Assembly: GCF_003259175.1 (NCBI RefSeq)
Contig: NZ_QGOK01000014.1
Location: forward strand, 1-64,000
Origin: Marinomonas shanghaiensis
GTDB lineage: Bacteria; Pseudomonadota; Gammaproteobacteria; Pseudomonadales; Marinomonadaceae
Length of the DNA: 64,000 nt
Direction: 5' to 3'
The position numbers and the translations under genes are program-made. The notes beneath the pieces are model-generated. The model worked only from the letters and a program-made list of their open reading frames with translations, searched no databases and was not told the DNA's origin. How positions within the stretch are numbered: the stretch's first letter is position 1; each line of letters starts with the position of its first letter. This document shows, piece by piece, positions 7,734 through 18,033 of this stretch.

Positions 7734-8576
7734 TTAATCTATTAGACCAAATGTTACCCAGTATAGGAAACCAGGGTCCGCATCGCTAGGTTGTTTCAGT
7801 GGGATGAATTGACCTTGCTTGTCGACATAGGAAGAGTTGGGGAAATTTTGCTTTAACACGGCAAAATTGGTTTCAGCTAGATCATTTTTTTGCAGATCAT
7901 TATAAGACTGAACGCTGATGGCTAACGCCTCTTCTACCGATTGTGTGCTTGGGTAATTCTGAATGACCTCTTGGCTGCGGCGTAAGGCTGAGAGAGGCGC
8001 TTTTCTTTTTAAGTAATAGCGAGCCACTTGTAACTCGTGGCGAGCCACCATTTCGCGCAGATAGTACATACGTGCCTTTCCGTCTGCGGCGTAGGCACTG
8101 TTAGGAAAGCGAGCGGTAAAGTCCGCCAATTCGTTGAATGCCTTAGACAGTTCCTTGGAATCTCTTTCACTTGGGTCTAAGTTTAAGTAGCGAGACATAA
8201 GACTTTCAGCGCCCTTATACGTGGATAAGGCACGCATATAATACGCATAATCAACCGAGTCATGCTCAGGATGATTTTTGATGAAGCGTTCCGCCGTAGC
8301 GTGAGCAGCAATGAAGTCGCTTGCTTCCATTTGGGCATAAATGAGATCCAATTCTGCACGTGTGCTGAATTCGCCAAAGGGGTAGCGTGAATCTAAGTCT
8401 TTCAGATGTTTTATTGCGGTGGACGGTAGATTTTCCTTCAACGCCTGCTGCGCTTTATCATAATAAACGCGTTCAGGCAGGTCTGGCTCTTGTACCTGTT
8501 TGCTAGAACAGGCCACAATTAATAAAGAAAAACTAACTATTCCAGAGAATCGGAGCAACGAGTGATGAAATCCCAT
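7734..8576 (-). CDS. bamD: Outer membrane assembly lipoprotein BamD
   Basis: The 280-residue lipoprotein belongs to the BAM complex, which folds beta-barrel proteins into the outer membrane with BamA. The lipobox LIVAC (about 19-23) gives a mature N-terminal Cys followed by SSKQ. TPR-like helices follow, with family blocks YPFGEF and NHPEHDSVDYAYYMRAL. Ser at +2 favours outer-membrane sorting. It is divergent from rluD, the conserved gammaproteobacterial arrangement. Confidence 0.95.
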   Translation of the reverse strand: MGFHHSLLRFSGIVSFSLLIVACSSKQVQEPDLPERVYYDKAQQALKENLPSTAIKHLKDLDSRYPFGEFSTRAELDLIYAQMEASDFIAAHATAERFIKNHPEHDSVDYAYYMRALSTYKGAESLMSRYLNLDPSERDSKELSKAFNELADFTARFPNSAYAADGKARMYYLREMVARHELQVARYYLKRKAPLSALRRSQEVIQNYPSTQSVEEALAISVQSYNDLQKNDLAETNFAVLKQNFPNSSYVDKQGQFIPLKQPSDADPGFLYWVTFGLID

Positions 8577-8736
8577 GTATAATCAAAACCTTGATATGGT
8601 AGTAGATTAGCCTCAATCGGCATTTTGTAGCGTTAAATTGCGAAAGATGATGAAGTGCAAGGCGCTACACGTTTTTTCACTTTCAGACTCTATGATAAAT
8701 TTAATGAGCTGAAAACAACAGACTAAAGTACATTGT

Positions 8737-9720
8737 ATGGCAGAGCGCATAGTAAAAGAAGCCCAAGTTCCTTTCGATTTGGGTGGTAATCGATTTGATC
8801 AGATCGCAACAGAGCTGTTTAGTGACTATTCTCGTTCACGAATCCAGAGCTGGATTAAAGAAGGTGCCTTAAAGGTTGACGGCAAAGTTACGAAACCAAA
8901 AGAAAAATTATTTGGTGGTGAGCAGGTATCACTAGACATAGTGATCGAAGCCCAAGAAGAGCATGAAGCGCAAGAAATGGCGCTAGACGTTGTTTATGAA
9001 GATGACGACATTATGATTATCAATAAGCCTGCGGGATTGGTAGTGCATCCCGCGGTGGGGAATCGTGATGGCACCTTGATGAACGCGATTCTTCATCATG
9101 CTCCTGAGACGGCTCACCTTCCTCGCGCTGGTATTGTGCATCGTTTAGATAAAGAAACCACCGGATTGATGGTTGTTGCTAAGACTTTGGCCGCGCAGAC
9201 GGATCTGGTGATGCAGTTGCAAGAACGCAGTATGGGACGTGAGTACGAGGCCGTTTCGATTGGCGTTATGACAGGTGGTGGCGTGGTTGATCAACCAATT
9301 GGTCGTCATCCGCACAATCGTCAAAAACAAGCCGTAGAGCCCGTTAACGGTAAAGAGGCCGTTACCCATTATCGCTTGGTGGAGCGTTTTAAAAATCACA
9401 CTCATATTCGTTTGAAGCTGGAAACGGGTCGCACCCATCAAATTCGTGTGCACATGGCATTTATTCAGTATCCATTGGTAGGTGATCCTCAATATGGTGG
9501 TCGTCTAAAAATGCCAAAGGCTTGTTCCCCAGAATTACAAGATGAGTTGAGACACTTTCGTCGCCAAGCTTTGCATGCTAAAAAGCTTGAGCTTGCTCAT
9601 CCCATTACCGGGAAATGGATGGAATGGGAAATTGATTTACCCGATGATATGAAAAAACTGTTAGATGCATTGCGAAAAGATACAGTGGAATCTGGTAGTA
9701 ACGATTCTGAGTATTTTTAA
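8737..9720 (+). CDS. rluD: 23S rRNA pseudouridine synthase RluD
   Basis: The 327-residue enzyme makes pseudouridines in helix 69 of 23S rRNA. An N-terminal S4 RNA-binding domain (about 17-75) precedes the RsuA/RluA catalytic domain, with HRLDKETTG at 135-143, where D138 is the catalytic aspartate. RTHQIRVH and GDPQYGG complete the fold. Its position between bamD and pgeF-clpB supports RluD over RluA or RluC. Confidence 0.95.
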   Translation: MAERIVKEAQVPFDLGGNRFDQIATELFSDYSRSRIQSWIKEGALKVDGKVTKPKEKLFGGEQVSLDIVIEAQEEHEAQEMALDVVYEDDDIMIINKPAGLVVHPAVGNRDGTLMNAILHHAPETAHLPRAGIVHRLDKETTGLMVVAKTLAAQTDLVMQLQERSMGREYEAVSIGVMTGGGVVDQPIGRHPHNRQKQAVEPVNGKEAVTHYRLVERFKNHTHIRLKLETGRTHQIRVHMAFIQYPLVGDPQYGGRLKMPKACSPELQDELRHFRRQALHAKKLELAHPITGKWMEWEIDLPDDMKKLLDALRKDTVESGSNDSEYF

Positions 9721-9734
9721 AAAGATACGACAAT

Positions 9735-9760
9735 AAAAAGGCAGCTTCGGCTGCCTTTTT
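9735..9760 (+). terminator. Intrinsic terminator of rluD
   Basis: AAAAAGGCAGC-TTCG-GCTGCCTTTTT is a perfect hairpin with a UUCG tetraloop and a T-run. Confidence 0.85.
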
Positions 9761-9802
9761 ATTGAAACGATAATGCTTTAAAAAGCGATTTTGGAGATTT
9801 TA

Positions 9803-10546
9803 ATGGTGTCTCATAGTGATTCTTTCATTTGTCCAAATTGGCCAGCGCCCCCTTCGGTGCGGGCTTATGTGTCGACTCGTTTGGGCGGCGTAAGTGGCGT
9901 TCCATTTAATGAGCTTAATCTCGGAGCTCATGTGGGTGACGACATGAATCATGTGACTGAAAATCGCCGTTTGTTTGCGGATGCGATTGGCATGCCGCCT
10001 TCTGTGCAATGGCTCAATCAAATCCACGGCACTGATGTGGTGTGCTTGCCTTGTCGTGATTTGCCTGGCAGTGGTGATGCGGCGGTGACAGAGCAGGAGG
10101 ATCAGGTGTGTGCGGTTTTAACGGCCGATTGTCTGCCAGTCTTTTTTTGTGACAAAGCGGGTACAAAAGTAGCGGTTGCTCATGCTGGCTGGCGCGGTTT
10201 ATGCGCGGGCATTTTAGAGTCAACCTTAGAGCAGTTCGATGAGCCAGAAAATGTCTTAGTGTGGTTAGGTCCAGCCATTGGCCCGAACGCATTTGAAGTG
10301 GGTGATGACGTACGTGAGGCATTTATTGCTGAGCAGCAAGAGGCGCAGTTGGCCTTTGTGGCGACAGAGAAGGGGAAATGGCTTGGGGATTTATATTTGT
10401 TAGCAAGACAACGACTCATGGTCAAAGGCGTGGTTGATATCTCTGGTGGTGAGTATTGTACCTTGACGGACAAAGACCGTTTTTATTCCTATCGCCGTGA
10501 CGGAAAAACAGGGCGTATGGCGTCTGTTATTTGGTTGGAAGGTTAA
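9803..10546 (+). CDS. pgeF: Peptidoglycan editing factor PgeF (laccase-domain, YfiH)
   Basis: The 247-residue protein belongs to the YfiH/PgeF family of copper/zinc-binding multicopper-like proteins. It carries the signature blocks STRLGGVS, NQIHGTDV, LTADCLPV and VAHAGWRGL, and RFYSYRRDGKTGR near the C-terminus. Family members act in peptidoglycan precursor quality control and also show purine nucleoside phosphorylase activity. ATG 9803 is chosen because GGAG lies 6 nt upstream; the in-frame TTG at 9791 overlaps that site. The order rluD-pgeF-clpB is conserved. Confidence 0.93.
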   Translation: MVSHSDSFICPNWPAPPSVRAYVSTRLGGVSGVPFNELNLGAHVGDDMNHVTENRRLFADAIGMPPSVQWLNQIHGTDVVCLPCRDLPGSGDAAVTEQEDQVCAVLTADCLPVFFCDKAGTKVAVAHAGWRGLCAGILESTLEQFDEPENVLVWLGPAIGPNAFEVGDDVREAFIAEQQEAQLAFVATEKGKWLGDLYLLARQRLMVKGVVDISGGEYCTLTDKDRFYSYRRDGKTGRMASVIWLEG

Positions 10547-10664
10547 TAATCTGTGCTTTATTGACGGGTGTCAAAAAAATGACACTCCTCTATTGAAAAG
10601 TGATTAACCGCACTTATTAACTGGGAAGCGTCATTGTTTTATCTTTTTTGGTAAGGAGGTTCCC

Positions 10665-13247
10665 ATGCGAATCGATCGTTTAACCAGTAAATTACAGCTT
10701 GCCCTTTCTGATGCGCAGTCAATCGCGCTTGGCCACGATCATTCTTATATCGAGTCTTTGCACTTGATGATGGCGTTGCTTGATCAGCAAGGTGGCAGTA
10801 CTCGACCTATTTTGCAGCAAGCGGGGGTTCAGGTTGCTAAGTTTCGTGAGGGCTTAAATGATCTTTTGGCTAGATTGGCGACAGTAAAAGATCATGATGG
10901 CAATGTTCAAATGTCGCCAGAGTTGGGGCGTTTGTTAAACCTTGCCGATAAAGAAGCACAAAAGCGCAAAGACCAATATATTTCTTCTGAATTGGTTTTG
11001 ATGGCGATGTTTGATGGCAAGGATGATTTAGCAAAAGCACTCAAAACCACAGGCGTAACAAAAAATGATATTGCTGCGGTGATTGATCAGGTGCGTGGTG
11101 GGGAATCCGTGAATGACCCAAATGCGGAGGAGAGCCGCCAAGCATTGGATAAATACACCGTTGATCTCACCGCAAGGGCGGCACAAGGTAAGCTGGATCC
11201 GGTGATCGGCAGGGACGACGAAATACGTCGCACGATTCAGGTTTTACAACGTCGCCGCAAGAATAACCCTGTTCTGATTGGCGAGCCTGGAGTGGGCAAA
11301 ACAGCCATTGTGGAAGGTCTTGCTCAACGTATTATAAACGGTGAAGTGCCTGAAGGATTAAAGAATAAGCGTGTGTTATCGCTTGATATGGGCGCGTTGA
11401 TTGCTGGCGCGAAGTATCGAGGCGAGTTTGAAGAGCGTCTTAAAGCCTTGTTAAATGAGCTGTCTAAACAGGAAGGGCAGATTATTTTATTCATTGATGA
11501 AATTCATACCATGGTTGGCGCGGGTAAATCCGAAGGTTCTATGGATGCGGGTAATATGCTCAAACCTGCCCTTGCGCGTGGTGAATTGCATTGTGTTGGG
11601 GCGACAACACTGAATGAGTACCGTCAATACATTGAGAAAGATGCCGCCCTAGAGCGACGCTTTCAAAAAGTGCTGGTGGAGGAGCCTAGCGTGCTCGATT
11701 CTGTTGCTATTTTGCGTGGTTTGAAGGAGCGCTACGAAGTTCATCACGGTGTCGATATTACCGATTCGGCCATTATTGCTGCCGCCAAGCTCTCTCAGCG
11801 CTACATTACCGACCGTCAATTACCAGACAAAGCGATCGATTTGATTGATGAAGCGGCCAGCCGTATTCGTATGGAGATGGACTCCAAGCCTGAAGATATG
11901 GATCGTCTAGAGCGTCGCTTGATTCAACTAAAAATTGAAAAAGAAGCGCTGAAGAAAGAAAAAGACAAGGCTTCCAAGCTCAGACTGGATGAATTGGACA
12001 GTGAAATTGACATGTTGCAGAAGCAGTTTTCGGATCTAGAAGAAATCTGGAATGCCGAAAAAGCTGCGGTTCAAGGTGCGCAAAAACTTAAAGAGGATTT
12101 AGAGTCGGTTCGTCATGAAATGGAAGAGGCGCGTCGTAATGGTAATTTAGCCAAAATGTCTGAATTGCAGTACGGTGTGATACCTATGCTTGAGACAGAG
12201 ATAGAAAAGGCCAGTCAAGCCGAAGAAAATACCGCGACGCGTCTATTGAAGCGACGGGTTACCGAGGAAGAGATCGCAACCGTGGTTTCTCGATGGACTG
12301 GAATCCCTGTTGATAAGATGCTGGAGGGAGAGCGAGACAAGTTATTACGAATGGAAGAGGCGCTCCATGAATCGGTGATGGGACAGAATGAGGCAGTCTC
12401 AGCGGTCTCTAACGCGGTTCGTCGCTCTCGATCAGGGTTAGCTGACCCTAACAGACCAAACGGCTCTTTTCTTTTCCTAGGCCCTACTGGTGTGGGTAAA
12501 ACCGAGCTTTGTAAGTCATTGGCTAAGTTTTTGTTTGATACCGAGCAAGCGATGGTGCGTATCGACATGTCTGAGTTTATGGAGAAGCACTCTGTTGCTC
12601 GTTTGATTGGGGCGCCACCGGGTTATGTTGGGTATGAGGAAGGGGGGTATTTGACGGAAGCCGTAAGACGTCGTCCTTACTCGGTATTGCTACTTGATGA
12701 GGTGGAAAAAGCGCATCCTGATGTGTTTAACATTCTTCTCCAAGTATTGGACGATGGTCGCTTAACGGATGGTCAGGGCCGCACGGTAGACTTTAAAAAT
12801 ACCGTTATTGTTATGACCTCTAATTTGGCTTCGGATTTGATCCAAGAGTATCAATCAGCGGATCAATATGAAGAAATTAAAGCCAAAGTGATGGAAGTGG
12901 TTGGTATGCATTTTCGACCAGAGTTTATTAACCGCATTGATGAAGCCGTTGTGTTCCATCCTTTGATGAAGTCTCAAATTAAAGGCATTGCGACGGTTCA
13001 ACTTTCTCATTTGAATGAGCGATTGGCTGAAATGGGCATGTCTTTAGTACTAACGGATGCAGCGGCGGACCAATTGGTTGAGATAGGTTATGACCCTGTA
13101 TATGGAGCTCGGCCATTAAAACGCGCGATACAGCGATGGATCGAAAACCCTTTAGCAAATGAATTGTTAGCAGGGCACTTTGTGACTGGAGATCGGATTG
13201 TGGCAGATGTCTTTAATGGTGAAATTACCTTCTCAAAAGTCAGTTAG
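10665..13247 (+). CDS. clpB: ATP-dependent disaggregase ClpB
   Basis: The 860-residue Hsp100 hexamer resolubilises protein aggregates with DnaK. In order: a Clp N-domain (about 1-145), AAA+ module 1 with Walker A GEPGVGKT (206-213), a coiled-coil middle domain (about 400-525) characteristic of ClpB, AAA+ module 2 with GPTGVGKT (about 606-613), and the D2-small domain. A very strong site, TAAGGAGG, precedes the ATG. A short dyad GTGTCA/TGACAC (10568-10585) lies upstream. Heat-shock control is expected, but I could not find a convincing sigma-32 promoter. Confidence 0.97.
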   Translation: MRIDRLTSKLQLALSDAQSIALGHDHSYIESLHLMMALLDQQGGSTRPILQQAGVQVAKFREGLNDLLARLATVKDHDGNVQMSPELGRLLNLADKEAQKRKDQYISSELVLMAMFDGKDDLAKALKTTGVTKNDIAAVIDQVRGGESVNDPNAEESRQALDKYTVDLTARAAQGKLDPVIGRDDEIRRTIQVLQRRRKNNPVLIGEPGVGKTAIVEGLAQRIINGEVPEGLKNKRVLSLDMGALIAGAKYRGEFEERLKALLNELSKQEGQIILFIDEIHTMVGAGKSEGSMDAGNMLKPALARGELHCVGATTLNEYRQYIEKDAALERRFQKVLVEEPSVLDSVAILRGLKERYEVHHGVDITDSAIIAAAKLSQRYITDRQLPDKAIDLIDEAASRIRMEMDSKPEDMDRLERRLIQLKIEKEALKKEKDKASKLRLDELDSEIDMLQKQFSDLEEIWNAEKAAVQGAQKLKEDLESVRHEMEEARRNGNLAKMSELQYGVIPMLETEIEKASQAEENTATRLLKRRVTEEEIATVVSRWTGIPVDKMLEGERDKLLRMEEALHESVMGQNEAVSAVSNAVRRSRSGLADPNRPNGSFLFLGPTGVGKTELCKSLAKFLFDTEQAMVRIDMSEFMEKHSVARLIGAPPGYVGYEEGGYLTEAVRRRPYSVLLLDEVEKAHPDVFNILLQVLDDGRLTDGQGRTVDFKNTVIVMTSNLASDLIQEYQSADQYEEIKAKVMEVVGMHFRPEFINRIDEAVVFHPLMKSQIKGIATVQLSHLNERLAEMGMSLVLTDAAADQLVEIGYDPVYGARPLKRAIQRWIENPLANELLAGHFVTGDRIVADVFNGEITFSKVS

Positions 13248-13276
13248 TTTCCTAGGTTTTAGGTTCCTATAAGACA

Positions 13277-13316
13277 GAAAAGCCCGCTAAAGTAATTAGC
13301 GGGCTTTTCGTTTTTT
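13277..13316. terminator. Bidirectional terminator, clpB / convergent barrel gene
   Basis: GAAAAGCCCGCTAA pairs with TTAGCGGGCTTTTC around AGTAA, followed by a T-run on the plus strand. The left A-run serves the opposite strand. Confidence 0.85.
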
Positions 13317-13341
13317 GGAGATTCGCTTTTAAAATGGGTGC

Positions 13342-13947
13342 TTAGAAATCCACGAAAGCGCCAATGAACACACCTGTAAACTCTACATCAAAACTTGAGC
13401 TGTCGATGTCATCAATATCTTCACTGACCTTACGGTAGCCAGCTTCGATACCAGTGAAGTAAAATGGCTGATATTTTACTTTGAAAGTGGTGTCTGTGAT
13501 GCTCGCATCGCTACCGCCACCACTTTTTAATTCACCGCCAACCGATAGGCTGGTGCCTGGAAACGTCACATAAGCTGATAGGTAGCCAAGTGGGTAAGAG
13601 TCGCTCACATCCACTGAACCAATAGAGCCATCGATACTGCGTAGTGTAAGACCAGCATCTAGATCTAACCATAAAAGGCCATCTAAGAATTCGTAGTAAA
13701 GCGTGTAGTCATTATAAGAAGTATCAATTTTAGTATTAGCACTACCAAACTTGCCTTCTAGATCTTGGTGCTGGATGCGAAAATTAGGAATAAGTGGAAT
13801 AGGGTGTTCTAATGCAACACCGTAGTAAGTATTGAAATCTTCGCCATCGTTAGTGATGTAAGAGCCTGCTTCCGCAGTTAAACCAAGTACATCAGCGTGG
13901 GCAGCGCTTGCGAGCAAAGCAGTCGAAAGTAAAAGTGCTGATTTCAT
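13342..13947 (-). CDS. Small outer-membrane beta-barrel protein (TIGR04219-like)
   Basis: The 201-residue protein has an 18-residue signal peptide ending ASAAHA before DVLGLTAEAG, then alternating beta-strand segments and a terminal aromatic (GAFVDF), as expected of a small outer-membrane barrel. The N-terminus and length fit the TIGR04219 family, whose function is unknown. It is convergent with clpB and lies downstream of the tRNA operon on the same strand. Assignment is from recollection of the family's features. Confidence 0.75.
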   Translation of the reverse strand: MKSALLLSTALLASAAHADVLGLTAEAGSYITNDGEDFNTYYGVALEHPIPLIPNFRIQHQDLEGKFGSANTKIDTSYNDYTLYYEFLDGLLWLDLDAGLTLRSIDGSIGSVDVSDSYPLGYLSAYVTFPGTSLSVGGELKSGGGSDASITDTTFKVKYQPFYFTGIEAGYRKVSEDIDDIDSSSFDVEFTGVFIGAFVDF

Positions 13948-14066
13948 AATTAGCGTCCATATATCATCAAGTAAAGTAAATTTTGTCTGATTATAAGTTG
14001 AAGATGGACAAAAACCAATGAAATAAGGGGAATATGTGAAGTAATGTATAAGATATTTACATTAGA

Positions 14067-14141
14067 TGGCTGGGGTAGCTGGATTCGAACCAACGCATGA
14101 CGGGATCAAAACCCGTTGCCTTACCGCTTGGCGATACCCCA
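14067..14141 (-). tRNA. tRNA-Gln(TTG), copy 3 of the operon
   Basis: 75 nt including encoded CCA. The acceptor stem starts TGGGGTA and the anticodon loop TTTTGAT gives anticodon TTG; the T-arm GGTTCGAATCC is intact. It is identical to the copies at 14268 and 14443 and is the last gene in transcription order. Confidence 0.96.
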
Positions 14142-14154
14142 ATATCTTGAATTG

Positions 14155-14231
14155 TGGTGGCTATGACTAGATTCGAACTAGTGACCCCATCATTATGAGT
14201 GATGTGCTCTAACCAACTGAGCTACATAGCC
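14155..14231 (-). tRNA. tRNA-Met(CAT), elongator, copy 2
   Basis: 77 nt including CCA. Acceptor GGCTATG pairs with CATAGCC; the anticodon loop CTCATAA gives CAT. The D-loop and the normal 1-72 G-C pair mark it as elongator rather than initiator. It differs from the copy at 14356 by a paired change at acceptor position 7:66. Confidence 0.95.
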
Positions 14232-14267
14232 TAACAATTTATTAACGCAGAGTAGAACATATATCGA

Positions 14268-14342
14268 TGGCTGGGGTAGCTGGATTCGAACCAACGCATG
14301 ACGGGATCAAAACCCGTTGCCTTACCGCTTGGCGATACCCCA
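14268..14342 (-). tRNA. tRNA-Gln(TTG), copy 2
   Basis: 75 nt including CCA, anticodon TTG, identical in sequence to the other two glutamine tRNAs of the operon. Confidence 0.96.
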
Positions 14343-14355
14343 ACATGTCGAATTA

Positions 14356-14432
14356 TGGTGGCTATAACTAGATTCGAACTAGTGACCCCATCATTATGAG
14401 TGATGTGCTCTAACCAACTGAGCTATATAGCC
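14356..14432 (-). tRNA. tRNA-Met(CAT), elongator, copy 1
   Basis: 77 nt including CCA, anticodon CAT. The acceptor stem GGCTATA pairs with TATAGCC, so the G7-C66 pair of the other methionine copy is replaced by A7-U66. Confidence 0.95.
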
Positions 14433-14442
14433 GTTTGTCTGT

Positions 14443-14517
14443 TGGCTGGGGTAGCTGGATTCGAACCAACGCATGACGGGATCAAAACCCGTTGCCTTAC
14501 CGCTTGGCGATACCCCA
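14443..14517 (-). tRNA. tRNA-Gln(TTG), copy 1 (promoter proximal)
   Basis: 75 nt including CCA, anticodon TTG. It is the first gene transcribed from the promoter at 14574-14602. Confidence 0.96.
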
Positions 14518-14565
14518 ACAGACTAACAAAAAAACAGTTTACATAAAATGATCGACTGCCTCTGT

Positions 14566-14602
14566 GGCGCGATATTATTCATATAACTTGTTAATGGGTC
14601 AA
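14566..14602 (-). promoter_or_regulatory. tRNA operon promoter with GC-rich discriminator
   Basis: On the minus strand TTGACC (14602-14597) and AATAAT (14579-14574) are separated by 17 bp. GCGCC follows downstream of the -10. G/C-rich discriminators are the hallmark of stable-RNA promoters under stringent (ppGpp/DksA) control. It lies about 50 bp upstream of the first tRNA-Gln. Confidence 0.7.
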
Positions 14603-14632
14603 GTCTTTTTTCTTAAAATGTTTTAATATCTC

Positions 14633-15724
14633 TTAAACATTAAAGCGGAAATGCATCACATCGCCGTCTTTTACAACGTAATCTTTTCCTTCTAAGCGCC
14701 ATTTTCCTGCTTCTTTAGCGCCACTTTCACCCTTGTATTGAATGAAATCATTGTAACTGATCACTTCAGCACGGATGAAACCTTTTTCAAAGTCTGTGTG
14801 GATCACACCTGCGGCTTGTGGCCCCGTTGCTCCTTTTTTGATGGTCCAAGCACGAACTTCTTTAACACCTGCTGTAAAGTAGGTCTGAAGGCCCAGTAAT
14901 TCATAGCCAGCGCGAATAACTCGATCCAGTCCTGGCTCTTCCATGCCCATTTCATCGAGAAACTCTTGCATCTCTTCCGCATCGAGTTCAGAAATTTCCG
15001 CTTCAAGTTGGTTGCAGATAGGGACGACCATGGCGCCTTCTGCTTCAGCAATCGCACGTACTTGATCAAGATGTGGGTTGTTTTCGAAGCCATCTTCAGC
15101 CACGTTGGCAATGTACATGGTTGGCTTCGTGGTGAGTAGATGAAGCAAACGGACTTCTTTTTTCTCATCATCTGACATGTCCATAGCGCGAACGGGCAAG
15201 CCGTTTTCTAAATGCTCTTTGATGCGTTCAAGGAAGGCTTTATGAGCAATGGCATCTTTGTTGCCGCTTTTCGCGTTTTTGGCAGTGCGGAAAAGTTGCT
15301 TATCAATGGATTCGATGTCCGCAAAAATCAACTCAAGGTTAATGACTTCAATGTCTAGTTTTGGGTTGACGTGGTTAGACACGTGAATAACATTATCATC
15401 TTCAAAGCAGCGAACCACGTGAGCAATGGCATCGGTTTCACGAATGTTCGCGAGGAACTTGTTGCCTAGGCCTTCGCCTTTTGATGCGCCTTCTACTAGG
15501 CCTGCAATATCAACAAACTCCATCGTGGTTGCCAGTACACGTTCTGGTTTCACTATTTCGGCTAACGCGTCTAAGCGTGGGTCTGGCATAGCAACGACGC
15601 CAGCGTTTGGCTCAATAGTACAGAATGGAAAGTTTTCTGCGCCAATACCTGCTTTGGTTAATGCATTAAATAGAGTCGATTTACCAACGTTAGGTAGCCC
15701 AACGATGCCGCAATTAAAACCCAT
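14633..15724 (-). CDS. ychF: Redox-regulated ATPase/GTPase YchF
   Basis: The 363-residue Obg-family P-loop protein (OLA1/YchF) has G1 GLPNVGKST (8-16), the G3 region [17 protein letters not shown], and a C-terminal TGS domain (about 275-363, [23 protein letters not shown] region). It binds ribosomes, hydrolyses ATP in preference to GTP, and is linked to oxidative-stress responses. The next gene upstream on this strand is pth, a conserved pairing with probable co-transcription. Confidence 0.96.
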   Translation of the reverse strand: MGFNCGIVGLPNVGKSTLFNALTKAGIGAENFPFCTIEPNAGVVAMPDPRLDALAEIVKPERVLATTMEFVDIAGLVEGASKGEGLGNKFLANIRETDAIAHVVRCFEDDNVIHVSNHVNPKLDIEVINLELIFADIESIDKQLFRTAKNAKSGNKDAIAHKAFLERIKEHLENGLPVRAMDMSDDEKKEVRLLHLLTTKPTMYIANVAEDGFENNPHLDQVRAIAEAEGAMVVPICNQLEAEISELDAEEMQEFLDEMGMEEPGLDRVIRAGYELLGLQTYFTAGVKEVRAWTIKKGATGPQAAGVIHTDFEKGFIRAEVISYNDFIQYKGESGAKEAGKWRLEGKDYVVKDGDVMHFRFNV

Positions 15725-15749
15725 AGTGAGATTCCTAATAATTAAATGA

Positions 15750-16334
15750 TTATGCTTTGAAGCTATGAAGCTGATTCATCACGGCATTTAATTTACCGCA
15801 TACAATGTCATCAACATAGCGTAATGATTCGTCAATTGTTTGTTCTATTTTTGCGTAGTCGTCTGGCGCTGCTTTTTTTAAAACATAATTAGCAACTTGG
15901 CTTGCATGGCCAGGATGCCCTATGCCAATTCTTAGACGGCCAAATTCTCTATTGTTTGCCAGCTTTGCAATAATATCTTTTAGTCCGTTGTGCCCACCAT
16001 GTCCACCGCCTTGTTTTAATTTAACTGTGCCAGGGGGGATATCAAGTTCATCGTGAACAACAAGGATTTCTTCGGGAGGGATTTTGTAGAATTGACACAC
16101 GGCTTGAACCGCTTTGCCACTCAAATTCATATAGGTGGTAGGAATGAGAAGGTAACACTCTTCACCAGCTATATAAACTTTGCCAAATTGGCCGAAAAAC
16201 TTTTTTTCTACGCGAAGAGCGCATTGACTCTGACGAGCCAATGCCTCAATCCACTGAGCGCCTGCATTGTGGCGAGTATTCTCGTACTCGCTGCCTGGGT
16301 TTCCCAAGCCGACTAATAATCTGAAACCTGCCAC
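15750..16334 (-). CDS. pth: Peptidyl-tRNA hydrolase
   Basis: The 194-residue enzyme recycles peptidyl-tRNAs dropped from the ribosome. N12 (GLGNPG), catalytic H22 (NTRHNAG), D95 (VHDELD) and N116 (GGHNGLKDI) are all in place. I start at GTG 16334, preceded by GAAGG. This gives exactly the length I recall for E. coli Pth, whereas the longer in-frame ORF would add 29 non-conserved residues. It sits 19 bp downstream of rplY and is co-transcribed. Confidence 0.95.
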   Translation of the reverse strand: MAGFRLLVGLGNPGSEYENTRHNAGAQWIEALARQSQCALRVEKKFFGQFGKVYIAGEECYLLIPTTYMNLSGKAVQAVCQFYKIPPEEILVVHDELDIPPGTVKLKQGGGHGGHNGLKDIIAKLANNREFGRLRIGIGHPGHASQVANYVLKKAAPDDYAKIEQTIDESLRYVDDIVCGKLNAVMNQLHSFKA

Positions 16335-16353
16335 AATACTGCCTTCAATGATC

Positions 16354-16932
16354 TTAACGTTTAGACTTACCGATACGAGCGATAGGTTGGTCGTGGTCTT
16401 CGCCTTTAAGCAAAGATACAAGCTCTACGCCTTCTGGAAGGATAACATCAGACAAGTGGAAGATTTGATCAAGTTGGCCTTTGATCACGTCAACAACCAA
16501 TACTTCAGGAAGATTTGCTGGCAAGCAACGTACTTCAGCCAATTTAGATTCGATAGTCAAACGACCACCTTGGCTCTTAACACCTTCACTTTGTGCCGCA
16601 TTGATGAAGCTTAAAGGCACGCGAGTAGTGATTACTTTGTCAGCTTGAGCGCGCTGAAGGTCCATGTGCATTACGGCGCCGCTTGATGGGTGGCGTTGTA
16701 GTGCTTTCACAAGAACTTGTTCCGTTTTACCTTCAACAGTTACTTCAACTAGGCCAGTCAAGAAGCCAGGAGTAGCAACGGCTTTAAGTAGTTCGTTGTC
16801 TTTGAAAGAGATAGATACTGGAGCAGTATCACCGCCATAAATAACAGCTGGCACTAGGCCTTCGTTACGAAGGCGGCGGCTCGCACCTTTACCTTCTTGA
16901 GTACGTGCTGCGGCATTAATAGATAATGACAT
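16354..16932 (-). CDS. rplY: 50S ribosomal protein L25 (Ctc form)
   Basis: The 192-residue protein is the two-domain TL5/Ctc form of L25. An N-terminal 5S rRNA-binding domain (about 1-90, with GKGASRRLR) is followed by a C-terminal beta domain (about 100-185), rather than the single-domain E. coli form. It binds 5S rRNA in the large subunit. It lies between prs and pth in the usual order. Confidence 0.95.
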   Translation of the reverse strand: MSLSINAAARTQEGKGASRRLRNEGLVPAVIYGGDTAPVSISFKDNELLKAVATPGFLTGLVEVTVEGKTEQVLVKALQRHPSSGAVMHMDLQRAQADKVITTRVPLSFINAAQSEGVKSQGGRLTIESKLAEVRCLPANLPEVLVVDVIKGQLDQIFHLSDVILPEGVELVSLLKGEDHDQPIARIGKSKR

Positions 16933-17001
16933 GGTATTTTCCTAATAATTAATAAAGTTTGTGCCCAGAAATGCGACCCGTTCCGAGCGTTAGTGTTTGG
17001 T

Positions 17002-17949
17002 TTAGGCCCCAAACATGGCACTGATGGACTCTTCGTTGCATACGCGACGAACAGCCTCAGCCATAATGTCAGACATCGACAATTGGCGTATTTGAGGGCA
17101 GTTAAGCGCCTCTTGTGTCAATGGGATGGTATCAGTCACGACCAACTCATCAAGCACGGAATTTTTGATATTTTCAATGGCTTTGCCAGACAGTACTGGG
17201 TGAGTGCAGTAAGCAAGCACTTTAGCCGCTCCGTGTTCTTTTAGGGCTTTCGCCGCGGCACACAGTGTTCCGCCAGTATCGCACATGTCATCTACTAGAA
17301 CGCATGTTTTGCCTGCTACGTCACCAATCAAGTGCATGATCTGGGCTTCGTTAGCACGAGGGCGACGCTTGTCGATGATGGCTAAGTCTGCATCATCCAG
17401 TAATTTTGCAAAAGCACGAGCACGAACAACGCCACCGACATCAGGTGACACAACAGTAATATTTTCATGTCCTTGACGTTGCAAATCATCGAGCAGCAAG
17501 GGTGTTGCGTAGACGTTATCGACAGGGATATCGAAAAAGCCTTGTATTTGGTCTGCGTGCAGATCCACTGTTAATACACGGTTGATGCCTACTGCGGATA
17601 TCATATCGGCAACCACTTTTGCGGTAATCGGCACACGTGCAGAACGCACACGACGATCTTGGCGGGCATACCCAAAATATGGAATAACCGCGGTTACACG
17701 AGTCGCTGAGGCACGGCGTAAAGCATCGGCCATCACGATCAGTTCCATTAAATTGTCATTGCTAGGGGCACAGGTCGATTGAATAATAAAAACGTCTTTA
17801 CCTCGAACGTTTTCGTTGATCTCGACCGTAATCTCACCGTCGCTAAATTTACCTACGGTTGCGTTGCCGATAGGTAGCCCTAGGCGGCGAACTACCCTAC
17901 GAGCGAGTTCAGGATTTGCATTACCGGTAAAAACCATCAACTTGGACAC
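17002..17949 (-). CDS. prs: Ribose-phosphate pyrophosphokinase
   Basis: The 315-residue cytoplasmic enzyme makes PRPP from ribose-5-phosphate and ATP for nucleotide, His and Trp synthesis. Visible are the flexible-loop/ATP region [15 protein letters not shown] (about 95-110), the metal-binding [12 protein letters not shown], and the PRPP-binding loop [10 protein letters not shown] (about 217-226). Length is standard. It is in the ispE-prs-rplY order found in many gammaproteobacteria. Confidence 0.97.
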   Translation of the reverse strand: MSKLMVFTGNANPELARRVVRRLGLPIGNATVGKFSDGEITVEINENVRGKDVFIIQSTCAPSNDNLMELIVMADALRRASATRVTAVIPYFGYARQDRRVRSARVPITAKVVADMISAVGINRVLTVDLHADQIQGFFDIPVDNVYATPLLLDDLQRQGHENITVVSPDVGGVVRARAFAKLLDDADLAIIDKRRPRANEAQIMHLIGDVAGKTCVLVDDMCDTGGTLCAAAKALKEHGAAKVLAYCTHPVLSGKAIENIKNSVLDELVVTDTIPLTQEALNCPQIRQLSMSDIMAEAVRRVCNEESISAMFGA

Positions 17950-18033
17950 TGTATATACCCTTTGTATTTTGTAGCGATGACTATTGGTTGACCAAGGAAA
18001 ACTGGCCGGGGAAAGTGTGTTTATACAGGCACA

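Noticed and set aside
10014..10322. Open frames antisense to pgeF
   Set aside because: Shadow frames with low-complexity His/Pro/Arg composition opposite a well-conserved gene.
10547..10664. Possible sigma-32 heat-shock promoter of clpB (TTGAAA near 10593)
   Set aside because: No CCCCAT-like -10 follows at 13-17 bp; the match is not better than chance in A/T-rich DNA.
14042..14064. TAATGTA/TACATTA dyad as tRNA operon terminator
   Set aside because: Weak A/T stem without a T-run on the minus strand.
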